A DNA stretch of 64,000 nt from an endosymbiont of unidentified scaly snail isolate Monju (GCF_000801295.1 NZ_AP012978.1:1364001-1428000); one strand, 5' to 3'; positions 28,699 through 40,319 are shown, counted from the stretch's first letter. Notes: generated by a model from the sequence alone, not told the origin. Numbers and translations: made by a program.

Positions 28699-28788
28699 CC
28701 GTTCAGGCACCTCGGAACAAGTCTCGGCCCAGGAACCTGGCGTCAGAATGCGTCAGTTCAAGGCGCGAATGGCACGGAACAGCCGGCT

Positions 28789-28806
28789 GTTGCGAAGATT
28801 CGCAAC
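28789..28806. terminator. Inverted repeat between lexA and hspQ
   Basis: GTTGCGAA and TTCGCAAC separated by 2 nt, extendable by three G:C pairs past a bulged T. It lies between the convergent lexA and hspQ genes without a T tract, so a terminator role is only likely from position. The rest of 28699-28863 shows nothing else. Confidence 0.35.
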
Positions 28807-28863
28807 GCCGAAATGGCGCACTCCGGGTCAAGATCCCGGTGCACGACTTGTTCAGAAGTTCCT

Positions 28864-29172
28864 TCAGTGTACCGGCGGCAGATAACGCCCGTCGGCATAG
28901 CCGGTGAACACCCGTTCGATGGCCGAGTGACGTATGGGATCACCGGTCAGATCCGGCTCCAGATGCCATTCGGCCACGTAGGTCTCCTGCTCGGCACCGT
29001 CCACCAGCACCCGGTACCAGGGCTGATCACGCCTCGGCCGGGTACGGGCCACCGAGTCGTACCAACCATCGGAACCATTGAATTCCGGGTCCACGTCGAT
29101 CACCACGCCCCGGTAGTCGAAGCGACGGTGATGCACGATCTGACCGATATAGAATTTTGCCCTTGCCACCAT
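28864..29172 (-). CDS. hspQ: Heat shock protein HspQ (YccV)
   Basis: A 102-residue hemimethylated-DNA-binding-like fold. It has AKFYIGQIVHHRRFDYRGVVIDVDPEF, QPWYRVLVDG and TYVAEWHLEPD. HspQ acts as a stress protein and specificity factor of Lon in enterics. ATG 29172 fits the family N terminus; a TTG at 29187 overlapping the cmoB stop is the alternative. It follows cmoB closely. Confidence 0.9.
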   Translation of the reverse strand: MVARAKFYIGQIVHHRRFDYRGVVIDVDPEFNGSDGWYDSVARTRPRRDQPWYRVLVDGAEQETYVAEWHLEPDLTGDPIRHSAIERVFTGYADGRYLPPVH

Positions 29173-29183
29173 ATCTCGATCAC

Positions 29184-30161
29184 TCAACTCGAATGCGCCA
29201 GCACAATGGCCCGGCGTGGCGCGGGATGCCCTTCAATCGTACGGGTTGTATCGGCCGGATCGAGAAAGTCTGAAAGGGATTGGAAGCGCATCCACGGCGT
29301 GGACCGCTGTTCTTCGACCGAGGTCACAGTCACGTCCACCACCCGGACATCGCGGAAGCCGGCACGCACCAGCCAACCCGACAAGGCCGCCGGGCTGGGG
29401 ATGAACCAGACATTGCGCATGCGCGCATAACGCTCGCCAGGCACCAGCACGGTCTGTTCGTCCCCTTCCACCACCAGGGTCTCCAGTACCAGCTCCCCCC
29501 CGGGGCGCAGACAATCACGCAATGCCAACAGGTGATCGATGGGCGAACGCCGGTGGTACAGCACTCCCATGGAGAACACGGTGTCGAAAGCGCGCAACCC
29601 GGGCGGCACCTGCTCGATGCCCAGCGGCAACAGGTGGATGCGACGCAACAGTTCGGGCTCGATCTCCGCCACCAGGCGACTGACCGCCTGAAACTGGGCA
29701 AGGAACAACTGCGTGGGGTCGATACCGACGACCAGCTCCGCTCTCGCACCGAGCATGCGCCAGCAGTGGTAGCCGTTACCGCAGCCCACATCCAGCACCC
29801 GCCGGCCCGCCAGCGGTGCAATATGCGGCGCCAGGCGCTCCCATTTCCAGTCCGAGCGCCACTCGGTATCGATGAAGACCCCGTGCAGACGCCAGGGGCC
29901 CTTGCGCCAGGGATGCAGCTGCATCAGGGCATCGCGCAGGATCTCCTGCACGGCCGCGTCCACCGCGCCGCCCACCTGGATCGTGCCCGTATCGAGGCTC
30001 AGCACATCGGCGGACGGTGCCGGCATGGCCTCCAACGCTGCCCGCCATTGCGGCCAGTCGCCGTGAGGGCGCAGGGCTGCCAAGGTGGGCGGCAGCGCCT
30101 CGGCCCATTCGGACAGGCCGGCTTCTGCCAGCGCACTGCATGCCGGTTCGAGTGCAATCAT
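29184..30161 (-). CDS. cmoB: tRNA U34 carboxymethyltransferase CmoB
   Basis: A 325-residue SAM-type enzyme that uses carboxy-SAM to make cmo5U34 in tRNA. It has [59 protein letters not shown] and [23 protein letters not shown] 30161 overlaps the cmoA stop (ATGA), as expected for a pair that acts in sequence. Confidence 0.96.
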   Translation of the reverse strand: MIALEPACSALAEAGLSEWAEALPPTLAALRPHGDWPQWRAALEAMPAPSADVLSLDTGTIQVGGAVDAAVQEILRDALMQLHPWRKGPWRLHGVFIDTEWRSDWKWERLAPHIAPLAGRRVLDVGCGNGYHCWRMLGARAELVVGIDPTQLFLAQFQAVSRLVAEIEPELLRRIHLLPLGIEQVPPGLRAFDTVFSMGVLYHRRSPIDHLLALRDCLRPGGELVLETLVVEGDEQTVLVPGERYARMRNVWFIPSPAALSGWLVRAGFRDVRVVDVTVTSVEEQRSTPWMRFQSLSDFLDPADTTRTIEGHPAPRRAIVLAHSS

Positions 30162-30880
30162 GCGCGCGCCACGATGGAGACAAAATTGAAGCACTGGAAC
30201 CAGGCGTCGGCGTGCCGGAATCCGGCCGCGTGCAGGCGTTCCAGGTGGGTGGAAAGCCGCTCGGGCAGCAGGACCTTTTCCAGTGCCGCACGCTTCTGGG
30301 TGATCTCCAGATCGCTGTAACCCTGCCGGCGCTTGAAGGCGTGATGCATCTCGCACAGCAGCGCATCCGCCTCGGGCGTCTCACCGGCGATCTTCTCCGA
30401 CAGGATCAGGATGCCGCCGGGCACCAACCCTTCCCGGATGCGGCGCAACAGGCCGGCTCGCTCGTCCCGTGGCAGAAACTGAAGGGTGAAATTGAGCACC
30501 ACCACCGAGGCGTTCTCGATAACCTGCTCACGGATGTCCGCCTCGACCAGCCGGACCGGGTGCGGGCTGTCCGCCACGTAATCGCGCGCACGCGCCAGCA
30601 TGGCCGGGGCATTGTCCACTGCAATGATCTTGCAATCGTCGTACGCCAGTCCTGCCGCCATGGCCAGGCTGGCGGCACCGAGCGAGCAGCCCAGGTCGTA
30701 CAGGCGGGTTCCCGGCTGGGCGTGCTGTGCGGTGAGCAGCTCGATCATGTTGATGATGGCGGCATAACCCGGCACCGAGCGCGAGATCATGTCGGGAAAG
30801 ACACGGGCGACCGCAGCGTCGAAGACAAAATCCCCGACCGGACCGGGACGCTCGAAGAGACGATCGCGCGATTCAGTCAA
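30158..30880 (-). CDS. cmoA: Carboxy-S-adenosyl-L-methionine synthase CmoA
   Basis: A 240-residue enzyme that converts SAM and prephenate to carboxy-SAM. Motifs are [61 protein letters not shown] and [15 protein letters not shown]. The best family start is a TTG at 30880 ([11 protein letters not shown]..), which overlaps the end of the SET gene by 8 nt. The substrate passes directly to CmoB. Confidence 0.95.
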   Translation of the reverse strand: MTESRDRLFERPGPVGDFVFDAAVARVFPDMISRSVPGYAAIINMIELLTAQHAQPGTRLYDLGCSLGAASLAMAAGLAYDDCKIIAVDNAPAMLARARDYVADSPHPVRLVEADIREQVIENASVVVLNFTLQFLPRDERAGLLRRIREGLVPGGILILSEKIAGETPEADALLCEMHHAFKRRQGYSDLEITQKRAALEKVLLPERLSTHLERLHAAGFRHADAWFQCFNFVSIVARA

Positions 30881-31222
30881 ACTCGGACTCGAGGTAGTCG
30901 AAGGTCAGTTCCTCGCCACGCCGGATGGCACGGGTGGCGTACAGATCGAAACCGTCGAAGGCGGTGTTGCCGGGACGGCTGTGATTGAGGTAGCGCAACA
31001 GGTTGCGCCCGCTGCGACCGATGGCATTGTCTTCGTCGCCTTCTTCATAGACCCACAGCACATAGGTGCCATTACGCTTCACCTGCGGCCCCAGTAGGTG
31101 CCGATGTATTCGCCCTTGCGGATGGCGCGCGCAGCAAACAACCCGGTGCCATGGATGGTCGACTCGGCCGCATACACCCATTCGCGCAACTCGGCATTGC
31201 GGATACGCTTGTGCTCGGTCAT
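30873..31222 (-). pseudogene. SET-domain protein gene with a 1-nt deletion
   Basis: From ATG 31222 the frame reads a SET start, AESTIHGTGLFAARAIRKGEYIGTYW, then stops within three codons. Continuing one frame over gives GPQVKRNGTYVLWVYEEGDEDN, the AdoMet motif RYLNHSRPGNTAFDGFDLYATRAI and [13 protein letters not shown]. Restoring one G in the G-run at 31089-31092 gives a single 116-residue SET protein, a normal length for small bacterial SET proteins (protein-lysine methyltransferase fold). Either a recent pseudogene or a homopolymer error. Confidence 0.78.
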
Positions 31223-31241
31223 GGATCCCGCTCCGGGTACC

Positions 31242-31445
31242 TCAGTCCACGGTGCAGCGATAGCTGTACACCTGCATCACCGACTTGAGCTCCGCCAGGA
31301 GCTGCCTGCGCTCGTTCACCGACAGGTCTGCCGCCTCGGGCAATGGCTCGCCCTTCTCCAGCGCCGAAATGTCGTGCCAGACCTGGGCGCAACCCTTCTG
31401 GCAGAGACGCTCCAGGCACTCTTCGATCAAGCCTTGACGGGACAT
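31242..31445 (-). CDS. Small conserved hypothetical protein
   Basis: A 67-residue protein (MSRQGLIEECLERLCQKGCAQVWHDI..). It is helical with three Cys near the start and end, and no signal. It ends 20 nt before the SET gene and is probably in the same transcript. No function recognised. Confidence 0.5.
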   Translation of the reverse strand: MSRQGLIEECLERLCQKGCAQVWHDISALEKGEPLPEAADLSVNERRQLLAELKSVMQVYSYRCTVD

Positions 31446-31505
31446 GGCGGCGGCACCTGCACAATGGACGACAACGTATTACACCAGAGCGCACACCCCG
31501 AACGC

Positions 31506-31530
31506 AAAAAACCCGGCCATGCGGCCGGGT
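31506..31530 (-). terminator. Rho-independent terminator of tRNA-Val
   Basis: On the minus strand ACCCGGCC-GCAT-GGCCGGGT is followed by a run of T (the A run at 31506-31511). It lies 12 nt after the tRNA 3' end. Confidence 0.85.
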
Positions 31531-31542
31531 CCACAAGAAATT

Positions 31543-31619
31543 TGGTAGGCGCGATTGGACTCGAACCAACGACCCCCACCATGTCAAGGTGGTGCTCTAA
31601 CCAACTGAGCTACGCGCCT
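31543..31619 (-). tRNA. tRNA-Val (anticodon GAC)
   Basis: 77 nt including an encoded CCA. The acceptor AGGCGCG pairs with CGCGCCT; the D arm is GCTC-N-GAGC; the anticodon arm is CCACC-TTGACAT-GGTGG with GAC at 34-36; the T loop is TTCGAGT. A promoter and a terminator flank it. Confidence 0.95.
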
Positions 31620-31636
31620 GTCGCTGCGAGCGCAGA

Positions 31637-31664
31637 ATTCTACGGTGGACGGAGAAAAAGTCAA
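31637..31664 (-). promoter_or_regulatory. Promoter of tRNA-Val
   Basis: Minus-strand TTGACT (31664-31659) and TAGAAT (31642-31637) with a 16-nt spacer, each 5 of 6 to consensus. It is intact, so the mobile-element remnant must start further right. Confidence 0.65.
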
Positions 31665-31792
31665 TGAAAAAATAAGCTGTTGTTTTTCAAGGTAATCCAA
31701 CGCCCTGCACAAAACCCTTTCGGCATTGGCACCGGCTATTTTCCTCCAACAAGGCCGCGAATCAAAGGCCACAACCATGCGCTTTTCACCCC

Positions 31793-31833
31793 GTAGCCCA
31801 TCTGTAGCCCATTTTTGGCCCATCCGTAGCCCA
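31793..31833. repeat. Four 8-bp repeats at an exact 11-bp period
   Basis: GTAGCCCA occurs at 31793, 31804 and 31826, and TTGGCCCA fills the slot at 31815. The regular spacing of about one helical turn, near an integrase and excisionase, suggests arm-type binding sites. No gene is supported in 31665-31882. Confidence 0.6.
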
Positions 31834-31882
31834 CGGTCCCGAAACAACCCGGCGAAAACGAACACCACCATGAAACCGAAAC

Positions 31883-32119
31883 CTAGCCCTTTTCGGGCTC
31901 CACCTTCACGTGGATGGCGATATCCCCCACATCGCACCCGAAGTACTCGCAGAGCCGGTCCAGGTTATCGGTCGTGGTGTTGTATCCGCGCTGGTTCGCC
32001 ATCCGTGACAGCACCGTCCGGTTGATACCCGTCGCCTTGCTGATTTCCTCGAAGGTCACCCGTCTGCCTTCATTGAAGGTCTTGTCTGCCATCAGTTCGC
32101 GAATCCGGAAACGAATCAT
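31883..32119 (-). CDS. XRE-family (Cro/CI-type) regulator
   Basis: A 78-residue protein that is almost all helix-turn-helix: VTFEEISKATGINRTVLSRMANQRGYNTTTDNLDRLCEYFGCDVGDI. It starts at ATG 32119. It is divergent from the excisionase-like and integrase genes, as a phage-type repressor of a mobile element would be; palindromes between them may be its operators. Confidence 0.83.
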   Translation of the reverse strand: MIRFRIRELMADKTFNEGRRVTFEEISKATGINRTVLSRMANQRGYNTTTDNLDRLCEYFGCDVGDIAIHVKVEPEKG

Positions 32120-32187
32120 GTCACAAGCCCCGTCAGGCATAAGCACATAGAGATCATCTCACGAAGCACATATTCGGCGCCACGAGC

Positions 32188-32250
32188 ACAAGCGTGCTTG
32201 ACAAGAACGTTCTTGTGGGTAAAGATATGTTCGTCACAAGCACGTTTTGA
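32188..32250. promoter_or_regulatory. Promoter and three operator-like sites of the xis-int genes
   Basis: TTGACA (32198-32203) with TAAAGA (32220-32225) 16 nt on. The perfect palindrome ACAAGAACGTTCTTGT (32201-32216) overlaps the -35 box and spacer. Related sites are ACAAGCGTGCTTGA (32188-32201) and ACAAGCACGTTTTGA (32236-32250). The shared ACAAG half-site suggests repression by the XRE protein. Confidence 0.55.
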
Positions 32251-32268
32251 CTTTTTCAGGAACTATTC

Positions 32269-32496
32269 ATGGCGACATACCTCACCACGCAACAGCTCTC
32301 GGAGCGCATCCCCTACCCCACCCGGCACATTCGCGACTACCTCAAGGACCGGATCTTCATTGAAGGCCATCACTACATCCGCGCGCCGGGTGGGCGGAAA
32401 CTGCTCTTCATCTGGGAGAACGTCGAAGCCACCCTGAGAGGAGACAAACCATCGATGACCATCCCCATGGCCGGCGGAGGGTTCTGCCATGGCTAA
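32269..32496 (+). CDS. Excisionase-like DNA-binding protein
   Basis: A 75-residue protein starting MATYLTTQQLSERIPYPTRHIRDYLKD with a winged-helix pattern and HHYIRAPGGRKLLFIWENVEATLRG. This form is typical of small recombination-directionality proteins encoded just before tyrosine integrases in gammaproteobacterial islands. It overlaps the integrase start by 8 nt. Confidence 0.7.
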   Translation: MATYLTTQQLSERIPYPTRHIRDYLKDRIFIEGHHYIRAPGGRKLLFIWENVEATLRGDKPSMTIPMAGGGFCHG

Positions 32497-33586
32497 GGTT
32501 CGCGTGCACACCAACGGCAAGCTCTTCTTCGACTTCCGCTTCCAGGGCCGGCGTTACCGGGAATACACGGCACTGGCCGACACGGCACGCAACCGCCGCC
32601 TCGTGGAATCGGTGATCAGGAAAATAGACCGCGCCATCAAGGACGGATCCTTCCGGTATCAGGACTTCTTCCCGCCGGAAAACAGCCGCACCGTCAGCAG
32701 GCCCATCGCTTCGGCGACCAGCGATGCCGCGTCGGCCGAAGAACACCGCGCCTTGCCCGGCGCGACCCCTTGCGTTGCGACACCCGGTTTCAGCGAGTTC
32801 TTCGAACAGTGGTACATGGAGCGGGAAATCGGCTGGAAACGATCCTATCAGCAGAAGGTGGCCGACATCGGCAACAAGCACCTCATTCCCGCGTTCAGGG
32901 CGATGAAGATCGGCGACATCTCCAAGGCGGAATGTCTCGCTTTCCGCGCAAGCCTTGCAAAAGACAAAGGCCTTTCGCCATCCCGCATCAATGCCATCAT
33001 GAACATATTGAGGCAGGTCCTGTCCGAGGCCGCCGAACGATTCGATTACACGATGCCGATCCGGGATCTGAAACCGCTGCGCCAGCCACGTTCGACAGTC
33101 AACCCCTTGTCGCTCGCCGAGGTACAGGCCTTCCTTTCGGCGGTTCCGGAGCGTCATCGTCCCTATTACGTCACCGCTTTCTTCACAGGACTGAGAACCT
33201 CCGAACTCAACGGACTGAAGTGGAAATACGTTGATCTGGAACGCCGACAAATCGGCGTCTTCGAGACATTTGTCTATGGCAAACAGGACACCACAAAAAC
33301 CGATGGCTCCCAGCGCTACGTCGAGATGTCGTCCCCCGTGGTGGAGGCGCTTTCAAGACAGCAAGACCTCACCCGGGGTCGATCCGACTACGTTTTCTGC
33401 AGCCGGAACGGCCAACCGCTGAACTACCGCAACATGGCGCGTCGCGTCTGGTACCCCACGTTGGAAAAGGCCGGCCTGGAACGTCGCCGCCCCTATCAGA
33501 CCCGCCACACTGCATCCACGCTCTGGCTCGCGGCCGGCGAGTCGCCAGTGAGCCGCCCCGGGTTTCCCGGAGACTCCATTTCTTGA
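32489..33586 (+). pseudogene. Tyrosine integrase truncated by an IS3-family insertion
   Basis: The first 353 codons are a phage-type integrase: a basic N-terminal arm-binding domain, a core-binding domain (about 100-205) and a catalytic domain with the first Arg in FFTGLRTSELNGLKW, then RPYQTRHTASTLW. The frame enters the IS at 33549, and the last 12 codons are IS sequence. The region with the second Arg/His and the nucleophilic Tyr is missing, so it cannot recombine. GGAGG precedes ATG 32489. The missing 3' end is not found beyond the IS. Confidence 0.88.
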
Positions 33587-33599
33587 GAGGATAGAGTCT

Positions 33600-34729
<1,130 letters not shown>

Positions 34730-34765
34730 CTCAAACAAAACAGTCTCCGGAATATCCGGGGCGGT

Positions 34766-35344
34766 TCACTGATCGGGTGCCAGATCGGCCACCCGCCGAC
34801 GCGGATGCAGGCCCGCCACGTGCAGAATCTCGCAACAGAGGTAGTTGCCGATCCCCGCGAGCACCGACTGATCCTGCAACAGCCCGGCCAGGGCGCGTCG
34901 CGGGTGCTGCAGCAGGCACGCCTTCACCTGTGAAGCATCAACGCCCGGATCGAGCAGTTCCGGCCCCAGACGCGACAGGTAAGGGTGCGCGCCGACGGCT
35001 TCCTCATCGAGCATCTCGATCTCGGTGGCGCTATAGAGCAAGGCCAGATGACGGTGGGTCCCCAGCATCAGGCGCAGCCGGCGGCGGGACGATGGCAGCA
35101 CCCTGCCCTCCACCACTTCCCAGCGGCCATAGAGCTGATTATGGGTATAGAGCGTCATGCCATTGTCGAAACGGGTGAGCAGCGCCTTGCCGCGCGCCAT
35201 CACCGACAGTACCCGGGCGCCTGCGAGCCGGTCCTCCCAACCCTGCAGACCCGGCACCGCAAAGCGAACCTGTTGCAAGTGCTGGCCGGCAAGGACATCG
35301 GCCAGGCGATCGGCAGTACGCTTGATCTCGGGACCTTCGGGCAT
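34766..35344 (-). pseudogene. nei: Endonuclease VIII (Nei) gene truncated by IS copy A
   Basis: 192 codons of a Nei DNA glycosylase: MPEGPEIKRTADRLADV with the catalytic Pro-Glu, RGKALLTRFDNGMTLYTHNQLYG and QSVLAGIGNYLCCEIL of the H2TH region. About 70 C-terminal residues, including the zinc finger, are gone. The stop TGA is the first three bases of the IS inverted repeat. Nei removes oxidised pyrimidines; without the zinc finger, activity is not expected. Confidence 0.9.
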
Positions 35345-35369
35345 GAGGCATCGCGACGGGCGGACACAC

Positions 35370-35391
35370 AAAGGCCCCGACGAGCGGGGCC
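35370..35391 (-). terminator. Terminator downstream of tRNA-Pro
   Basis: GGCCCCG and CGGGGCC with a 5-nt loop, followed on the minus strand by TTTGTGTG. The T tract is short. Confidence 0.5.
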
Positions 35392-35429
35392 CTGCAAGAC
35401 CCTCCGTGGGCGGGAGGGCAGATCGATAC

Positions 35430-35506
35430 TGGTCGGAGCGGGGAGATTCGAACTCCCGACCCCCACAACCCCATTGTGGTGCGCTACCAGGCTGCGCTAC
35501 GCTCCG
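35430..35506 (-). tRNA. tRNA-Pro (anticodon GGG)
   Basis: 77 nt with encoded CCA. Acceptor CGGAGCG pairs with CGCTCCG; the anticodon arm is CCACA-ATGGGGT-TGTGG with GGG at 34-36; the T arm is CGGGAGTTCGAATCTCCC. Confidence 0.95.
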
Positions 35507-35520
35507 AAAACGAGACGCGC

Positions 35521-35549
35521 ATGCTAGAGGGGCATGCGGCGTTTGTCAA
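35521..35549 (-). promoter_or_regulatory. Promoter of tRNA-Pro
   Basis: Minus-strand TTGACA (35549-35544) and TAGCAT (35526-35521) with a 17-nt spacer and a GC-rich discriminator (GCGCGTC), the usual stable-RNA form. Confidence 0.75.
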
Positions 35550-35565
35550 TTTGAAAACGGCCCGA

Positions 35566-35931
35566 TCAGGCCTCGAGCAATTGCAGGATGGCCTCGAGCT
35601 CCTCGCGCAACTCGCGGACCAGTTGCGGATCGGCCCCCTTGGCCTTGCCGCTCTCGCCGTCACCCTCTTCCAGACGCTGGCGCGCCCCGCCGATGGTGAA
35701 GCCCTGCTCGTAGAGCAGGCTGCGGATCTGGCGGATCAGCTCGACGTCGTGGCGCTGGTAATAGCGCCGGTTGCCGCGCCGCTTGACCGGCTTGAGCTGG
35801 GGGAACTCCTGCTCCCAGTACCGCAGCACGTGCGGCTTGACCTGGCACAGCTCGGCCACCTCACCGATGGTGAAATACCGCTTGCCGGGGATCGGCGGCA
35901 GTTCCAGATTGCTGCTCTCGGGGTCGAGCAT
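35566..35931 (-). CDS. MerR-family transcriptional regulator downstream of ihfA
   Basis: A 121-residue protein with KRYFTIGEVAELCQVKPHVLRYWEQEFPQL (winged helix), RRGNRRYYQRHDVELIRQIRSLLYEQGFTIGGARQRL, and a short coiled coil (LVRELREELEAILQLL). It has no Cys metal site. This small MerR type is commonly found right after ihfA in proteobacteria; its target is not known. It is 11 nt from ihfA. Confidence 0.87.
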   Translation of the reverse strand: MLDPESSNLELPPIPGKRYFTIGEVAELCQVKPHVLRYWEQEFPQLKPVKRRGNRRYYQRHDVELIRQIRSLLYEQGFTIGGARQRLEEGDGESGKAKGADPQLVRELREELEAILQLLEA

Positions 35932-35942
35932 GAGCTGCTACC

Positions 35943-36266
35943 TCAACCGGTCCGCTGCTCGGCCGCCGCAGCCTGCTGCTGGGTATAGGCCTCGACCCGG
36001 GCCTTGAGCTTCTGGCCGGGCCGGAAGGTGACCACACGGCGCGCGGAAATGGGGATCTCCTCGCCGGTCTTGGGGTTGCGCCCGGGCCGCTGGCGTTTTT
36101 CTCGCAGGTCGAAGTTTCCGAAGCCCGACAACTTCACCTGGCGCCCGTCCTCCAGGGCCTGGCGAATCTCCTCGAAGAACATCTCCACCATTTCCTTGGC
36201 CTCGCGCTTGTTCAGCCCGAGCTCCTCGAACAGATGTTCAGCCATGTCGGCCTTGGTCAATGCCAT
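35943..36266 (-). CDS. ihfA: Integration host factor alpha subunit
   Basis: A 107-residue DNA-bending protein: [72 protein letters not shown] with the Pro that intercalates in the beta arm. It pairs with IhfB. It lies 9 nt after pheT as in E. coli. Confidence 0.96.
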   Translation of the reverse strand: MALTKADMAEHLFEELGLNKREAKEMVEMFFEEIRQALEDGRQVKLSGFGNFDLREKRQRPGRNPKTGEEIPISARRVVTFRPGQKLKARVEAYTQQQAAAAEQRTG

Positions 36267-36275
36267 AACGATAAC

Positions 36276-38651
36276 CTAGTCTCTCAACGTAGCGGACAAT
36301 TCCCCGGCCAGCGCCTCCAGCACGGCCTGGCCGGCACGTTCGACTTCCTGTTCAGTAAGAGTGTGCGAAGAATCCTGTAAAATCAAGCTCAAAGCGAGAC
36401 TTTTTCGATCGGAATCTACATTCTCGCCAGTATAGACGTCAAACAACTGGATCTCGCGCACAATTTCAGGCGCCGCCCTGCGCGCCACCTCGTGTACCTG
36501 GTCCCAGCTCGTCTCGCGCGCCACCACGATGGCAAAGTCGCGGCGAATGGCCGGGTACTTGGACAAGGGCGCGAAGGCCGGCAGGCGCCCTTCAGCCAGC
36601 TCTTCGAGCGAAACCTCGAAGACATAGGTCGCCGGCAGGTCCAGCCGCTGCTGCAGCTGCGGATGCACCGCCCCGATCCAGCCGATGGCCTGCCCGTGAT
36701 AGAGCACCCGCGCGGTCTGCCCCGGGTGAAGGGCCGGATGCTCGGCTGCCACAAAACCGAAGTCTTGCGCCGGCGCGACCTGGGTGAGCACGGCCTCCAG
36801 GTCGCCCTTGAGATCGAAGAAATCGGCCTTGCGCGCGGCCTGCCCCCACTGGGTGTCGACCACCGGGCCGCAGATCAGTCCGCCGAGGCGCGGGCGCTGT
36901 GCGATCTCACCGGCGATGCGCTCGAAGGTGAGGCCCGATTCGAAGATTCGCACCCGTTCCTGCTGGCGCGCCAGGTTGTGTCGTGCCGCAGCCAGCAGTC
37001 CGGGCCACAGGCTGGCACGCATCACCGACATGTCGGCGGAGATGGGATTGCTCAAGCGCACCGGGGCGATGTCCGGGGCGACCTGCTCGGCCATCTCCGG
37101 GCTGATGAAGCTGTAGGTGATGACCTCGTGATAGTCCCGGTCGACCAGGGTGTCACGCGCGCGGTCGAGACGGAAGGCCGCCTCGGGCTGCGCGGCAATG
37201 GTGACCGGCGCTGCGTGCAGACTGGCCGGGATGTTGGCATAGCCGTGAATACGCCCCAGCTCCTCGATCAGGTCCACCTCGATGGCGATATCGAAACGGC
37301 TGCCCGGCGGCGTCACCTCCCAGCCCTCGTCGACGCCCCGCACCTGCATGCCCAGGCGCTCGAGGATGTCCTTCACCTCGGCGTCGGCCAGTTCGATACC
37401 CAGGATGCGCGGGATACGCGCACGGCGCAGGCGGACGGGTCGCCGCACTGGCAGCTGCGCCTCACTCACCGTCTCGCTGACCGGCCCGGCCTGGCCGCCG
37501 GCGATCTCGAGCAGCAGCGCGGTGGCATATTCCATGGCGCGCACCGGGAGCTCGGGATCGACGCCGCGCTCGAAACGGTGTGACGAATCGGTATGCAGAC
37601 CATAGCTGCGCGCCTTGCCGGCGATCGCCAGCGGCGCGAAGAAGGCGGCCTCCAGCAACACGTTGCGGGTATCGCCGCTCACCCCGCTGTCCTCACCGCC
37701 CATGATGCCGGCCAGGGCCAGCGGCCCCTTGCTGTCGGCGATCACCAGGGTGTCGTCGCGCAGGGTCACCTCGCTACCGTCGAGCAAGGTCAGCGCCTCG
37801 CCATCCTGCGCCATGCGCACGGTAACCCCGCCTTGCAGCCGATCCAGATCGAACCCGTGCATGGGCTGGCCGAGTTCGAGCATCACGTAGTTGGTGACAT
37901 CCACCACCGGGGAGATGGCGCGCACGCCGCTGCGGCGCAAGCGCTCGACCATCCACAGCGGGGTCTGCGCAGCGGGATCGATGCCACGGATCACCCGGCA
38001 GACATAGCGGGGGCAGGCCTCGGGGGTTTCCACCGTCACCGGGAAGGTGTCGGTGAGATCGGGATTGACCGGCTCGATGACCTCGCCGCGCAGCGGCGCC
38101 CGGTTGAGCACCGCTACCTCGCGCGCAATGCCGGCCACGCTCAGGCAGTCGCCGCGATCCGGCGTCAGGTCCACGTCGATGCAGGCATCGTCCAGATCCA
38201 GCCAGGCACGGAAATCCTTGCCCACCGGGGCGTCTTCCGCCAGTACCATGACGCCGTCGGACGATTCCGCCAGTCCCAGTTCGGCCGCCGAGCAGATCAT
38301 GCCCTGCGACAGGACACCGCGCAGTTTCGACTTCTTGATCTTGAAATCACCCGGCAGGCGCGCGCCCACCGTGGCCACGGGCACCTTCTGCCCGGCCGCC
38401 ACGTTGCGTGCGCCGCACACGATCTGCAGGGGCTCATCGCCGTCCACGTCCACCCGACAGACGCTGAGCTTGTCGGCATCGGGGTGCTTCTCGCAAGAGA
38501 GCACGTGGCCGACCACCACGCCACTGAACGCCGGCGCGGCCGGCTCCACCGAATCCACCTCCAGGCCGGCCATGCTGAGCTGATCGGCCAGCTCGGCGGT
38601 GGAGATATCGGGATTCACCCATTCACGCAACCAGGCTTCGCTGAATCGCAT
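36276..38651 (-). CDS. pheT: Phenylalanyl-tRNA synthetase beta subunit
   Basis: A 791-residue subunit with the EMAP-type tRNA-binding domain (VVVGHVLSCEKHPDADKLSVC, about 39-150), B3/B4 editing (about 210-380), B5 and a C-terminal FDX-ACB domain (PLSKYPAIRRDFAIVVA..). It forms the alpha2-beta2 enzyme with PheS. It is separated from pheS by 176 bp containing a hairpin repeat. Confidence 0.97.
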   Translation of the reverse strand: MRFSEAWLREWVNPDISTAELADQLSMAGLEVDSVEPAAPAFSGVVVGHVLSCEKHPDADKLSVCRVDVDGDEPLQIVCGARNVAAGQKVPVATVGARLPGDFKIKKSKLRGVLSQGMICSAAELGLAESSDGVMVLAEDAPVGKDFRAWLDLDDACIDVDLTPDRGDCLSVAGIAREVAVLNRAPLRGEVIEPVNPDLTDTFPVTVETPEACPRYVCRVIRGIDPAAQTPLWMVERLRRSGVRAISPVVDVTNYVMLELGQPMHGFDLDRLQGGVTVRMAQDGEALTLLDGSEVTLRDDTLVIADSKGPLALAGIMGGEDSGVSGDTRNVLLEAAFFAPLAIAGKARSYGLHTDSSHRFERGVDPELPVRAMEYATALLLEIAGGQAGPVSETVSEAQLPVRRPVRLRRARIPRILGIELADAEVKDILERLGMQVRGVDEGWEVTPPGSRFDIAIEVDLIEELGRIHGYANIPASLHAAPVTIAAQPEAAFRLDRARDTLVDRDYHEVITYSFISPEMAEQVAPDIAPVRLSNPISADMSVMRASLWPGLLAAARHNLARQQERVRIFESGLTFERIAGEIAQRPRLGGLICGPVVDTQWGQAARKADFFDLKGDLEAVLTQVAPAQDFGFVAAEHPALHPGQTARVLYHGQAIGWIGAVHPQLQQRLDLPATYVFEVSLEELAEGRLPAFAPLSKYPAIRRDFAIVVARETSWDQVHEVARRAAPEIVREIQLFDVYTGENVDSDRKSLALSLILQDSSHTLTEQEVERAGQAVLEALAGELSATLRD

Positions 38652-38685
38652 CGTTAACTGGTCCTTGAGACTTGCATGTCAATCT

Positions 38686-38823
38686 TCACCACAAAGCGCA
38701 CAAAGGGTACGAAGAAGGTCGAGAGCCCGGTCGCTGGTCTTCCCGTCACCCTTCCGCGCACAGTAGCGTTCACCTCACATCGCCCTGCTGTCCTTCGTGT
38801 GCTTCGTGAACTTCGTGGTTTTT
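38686..38823. repeat. Imperfect inverted-repeat element between pheS and pheT
   Basis: The left arm contains ACCACAAAGCGCACAAAGG, and the right arm, reversed, ACCACGAAGTTCACGAAGC; the right arm carries CTTCGTG three times at a 9-bp period (38793, 38802, 38811). The arms are about 30 nt with 72 nt between. It looks like a small dispersed hairpin element rather than coding sequence. Confidence 0.6.
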
Positions 38824-38827
38824 CTGT

Positions 38828-40304
<1,477 letters not shown>

Positions 40305-40319
40305 GGGTCAGTCCTCCGG

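Noticed and set aside
31543-31619. tRNA-Val as the attachment site of the integrase element
   Set aside because: The integrase remnant lies on the 5' side of the tRNA and the tRNA promoter is intact; elements normally sit at the 3' end. No repeated tRNA fragment was found.
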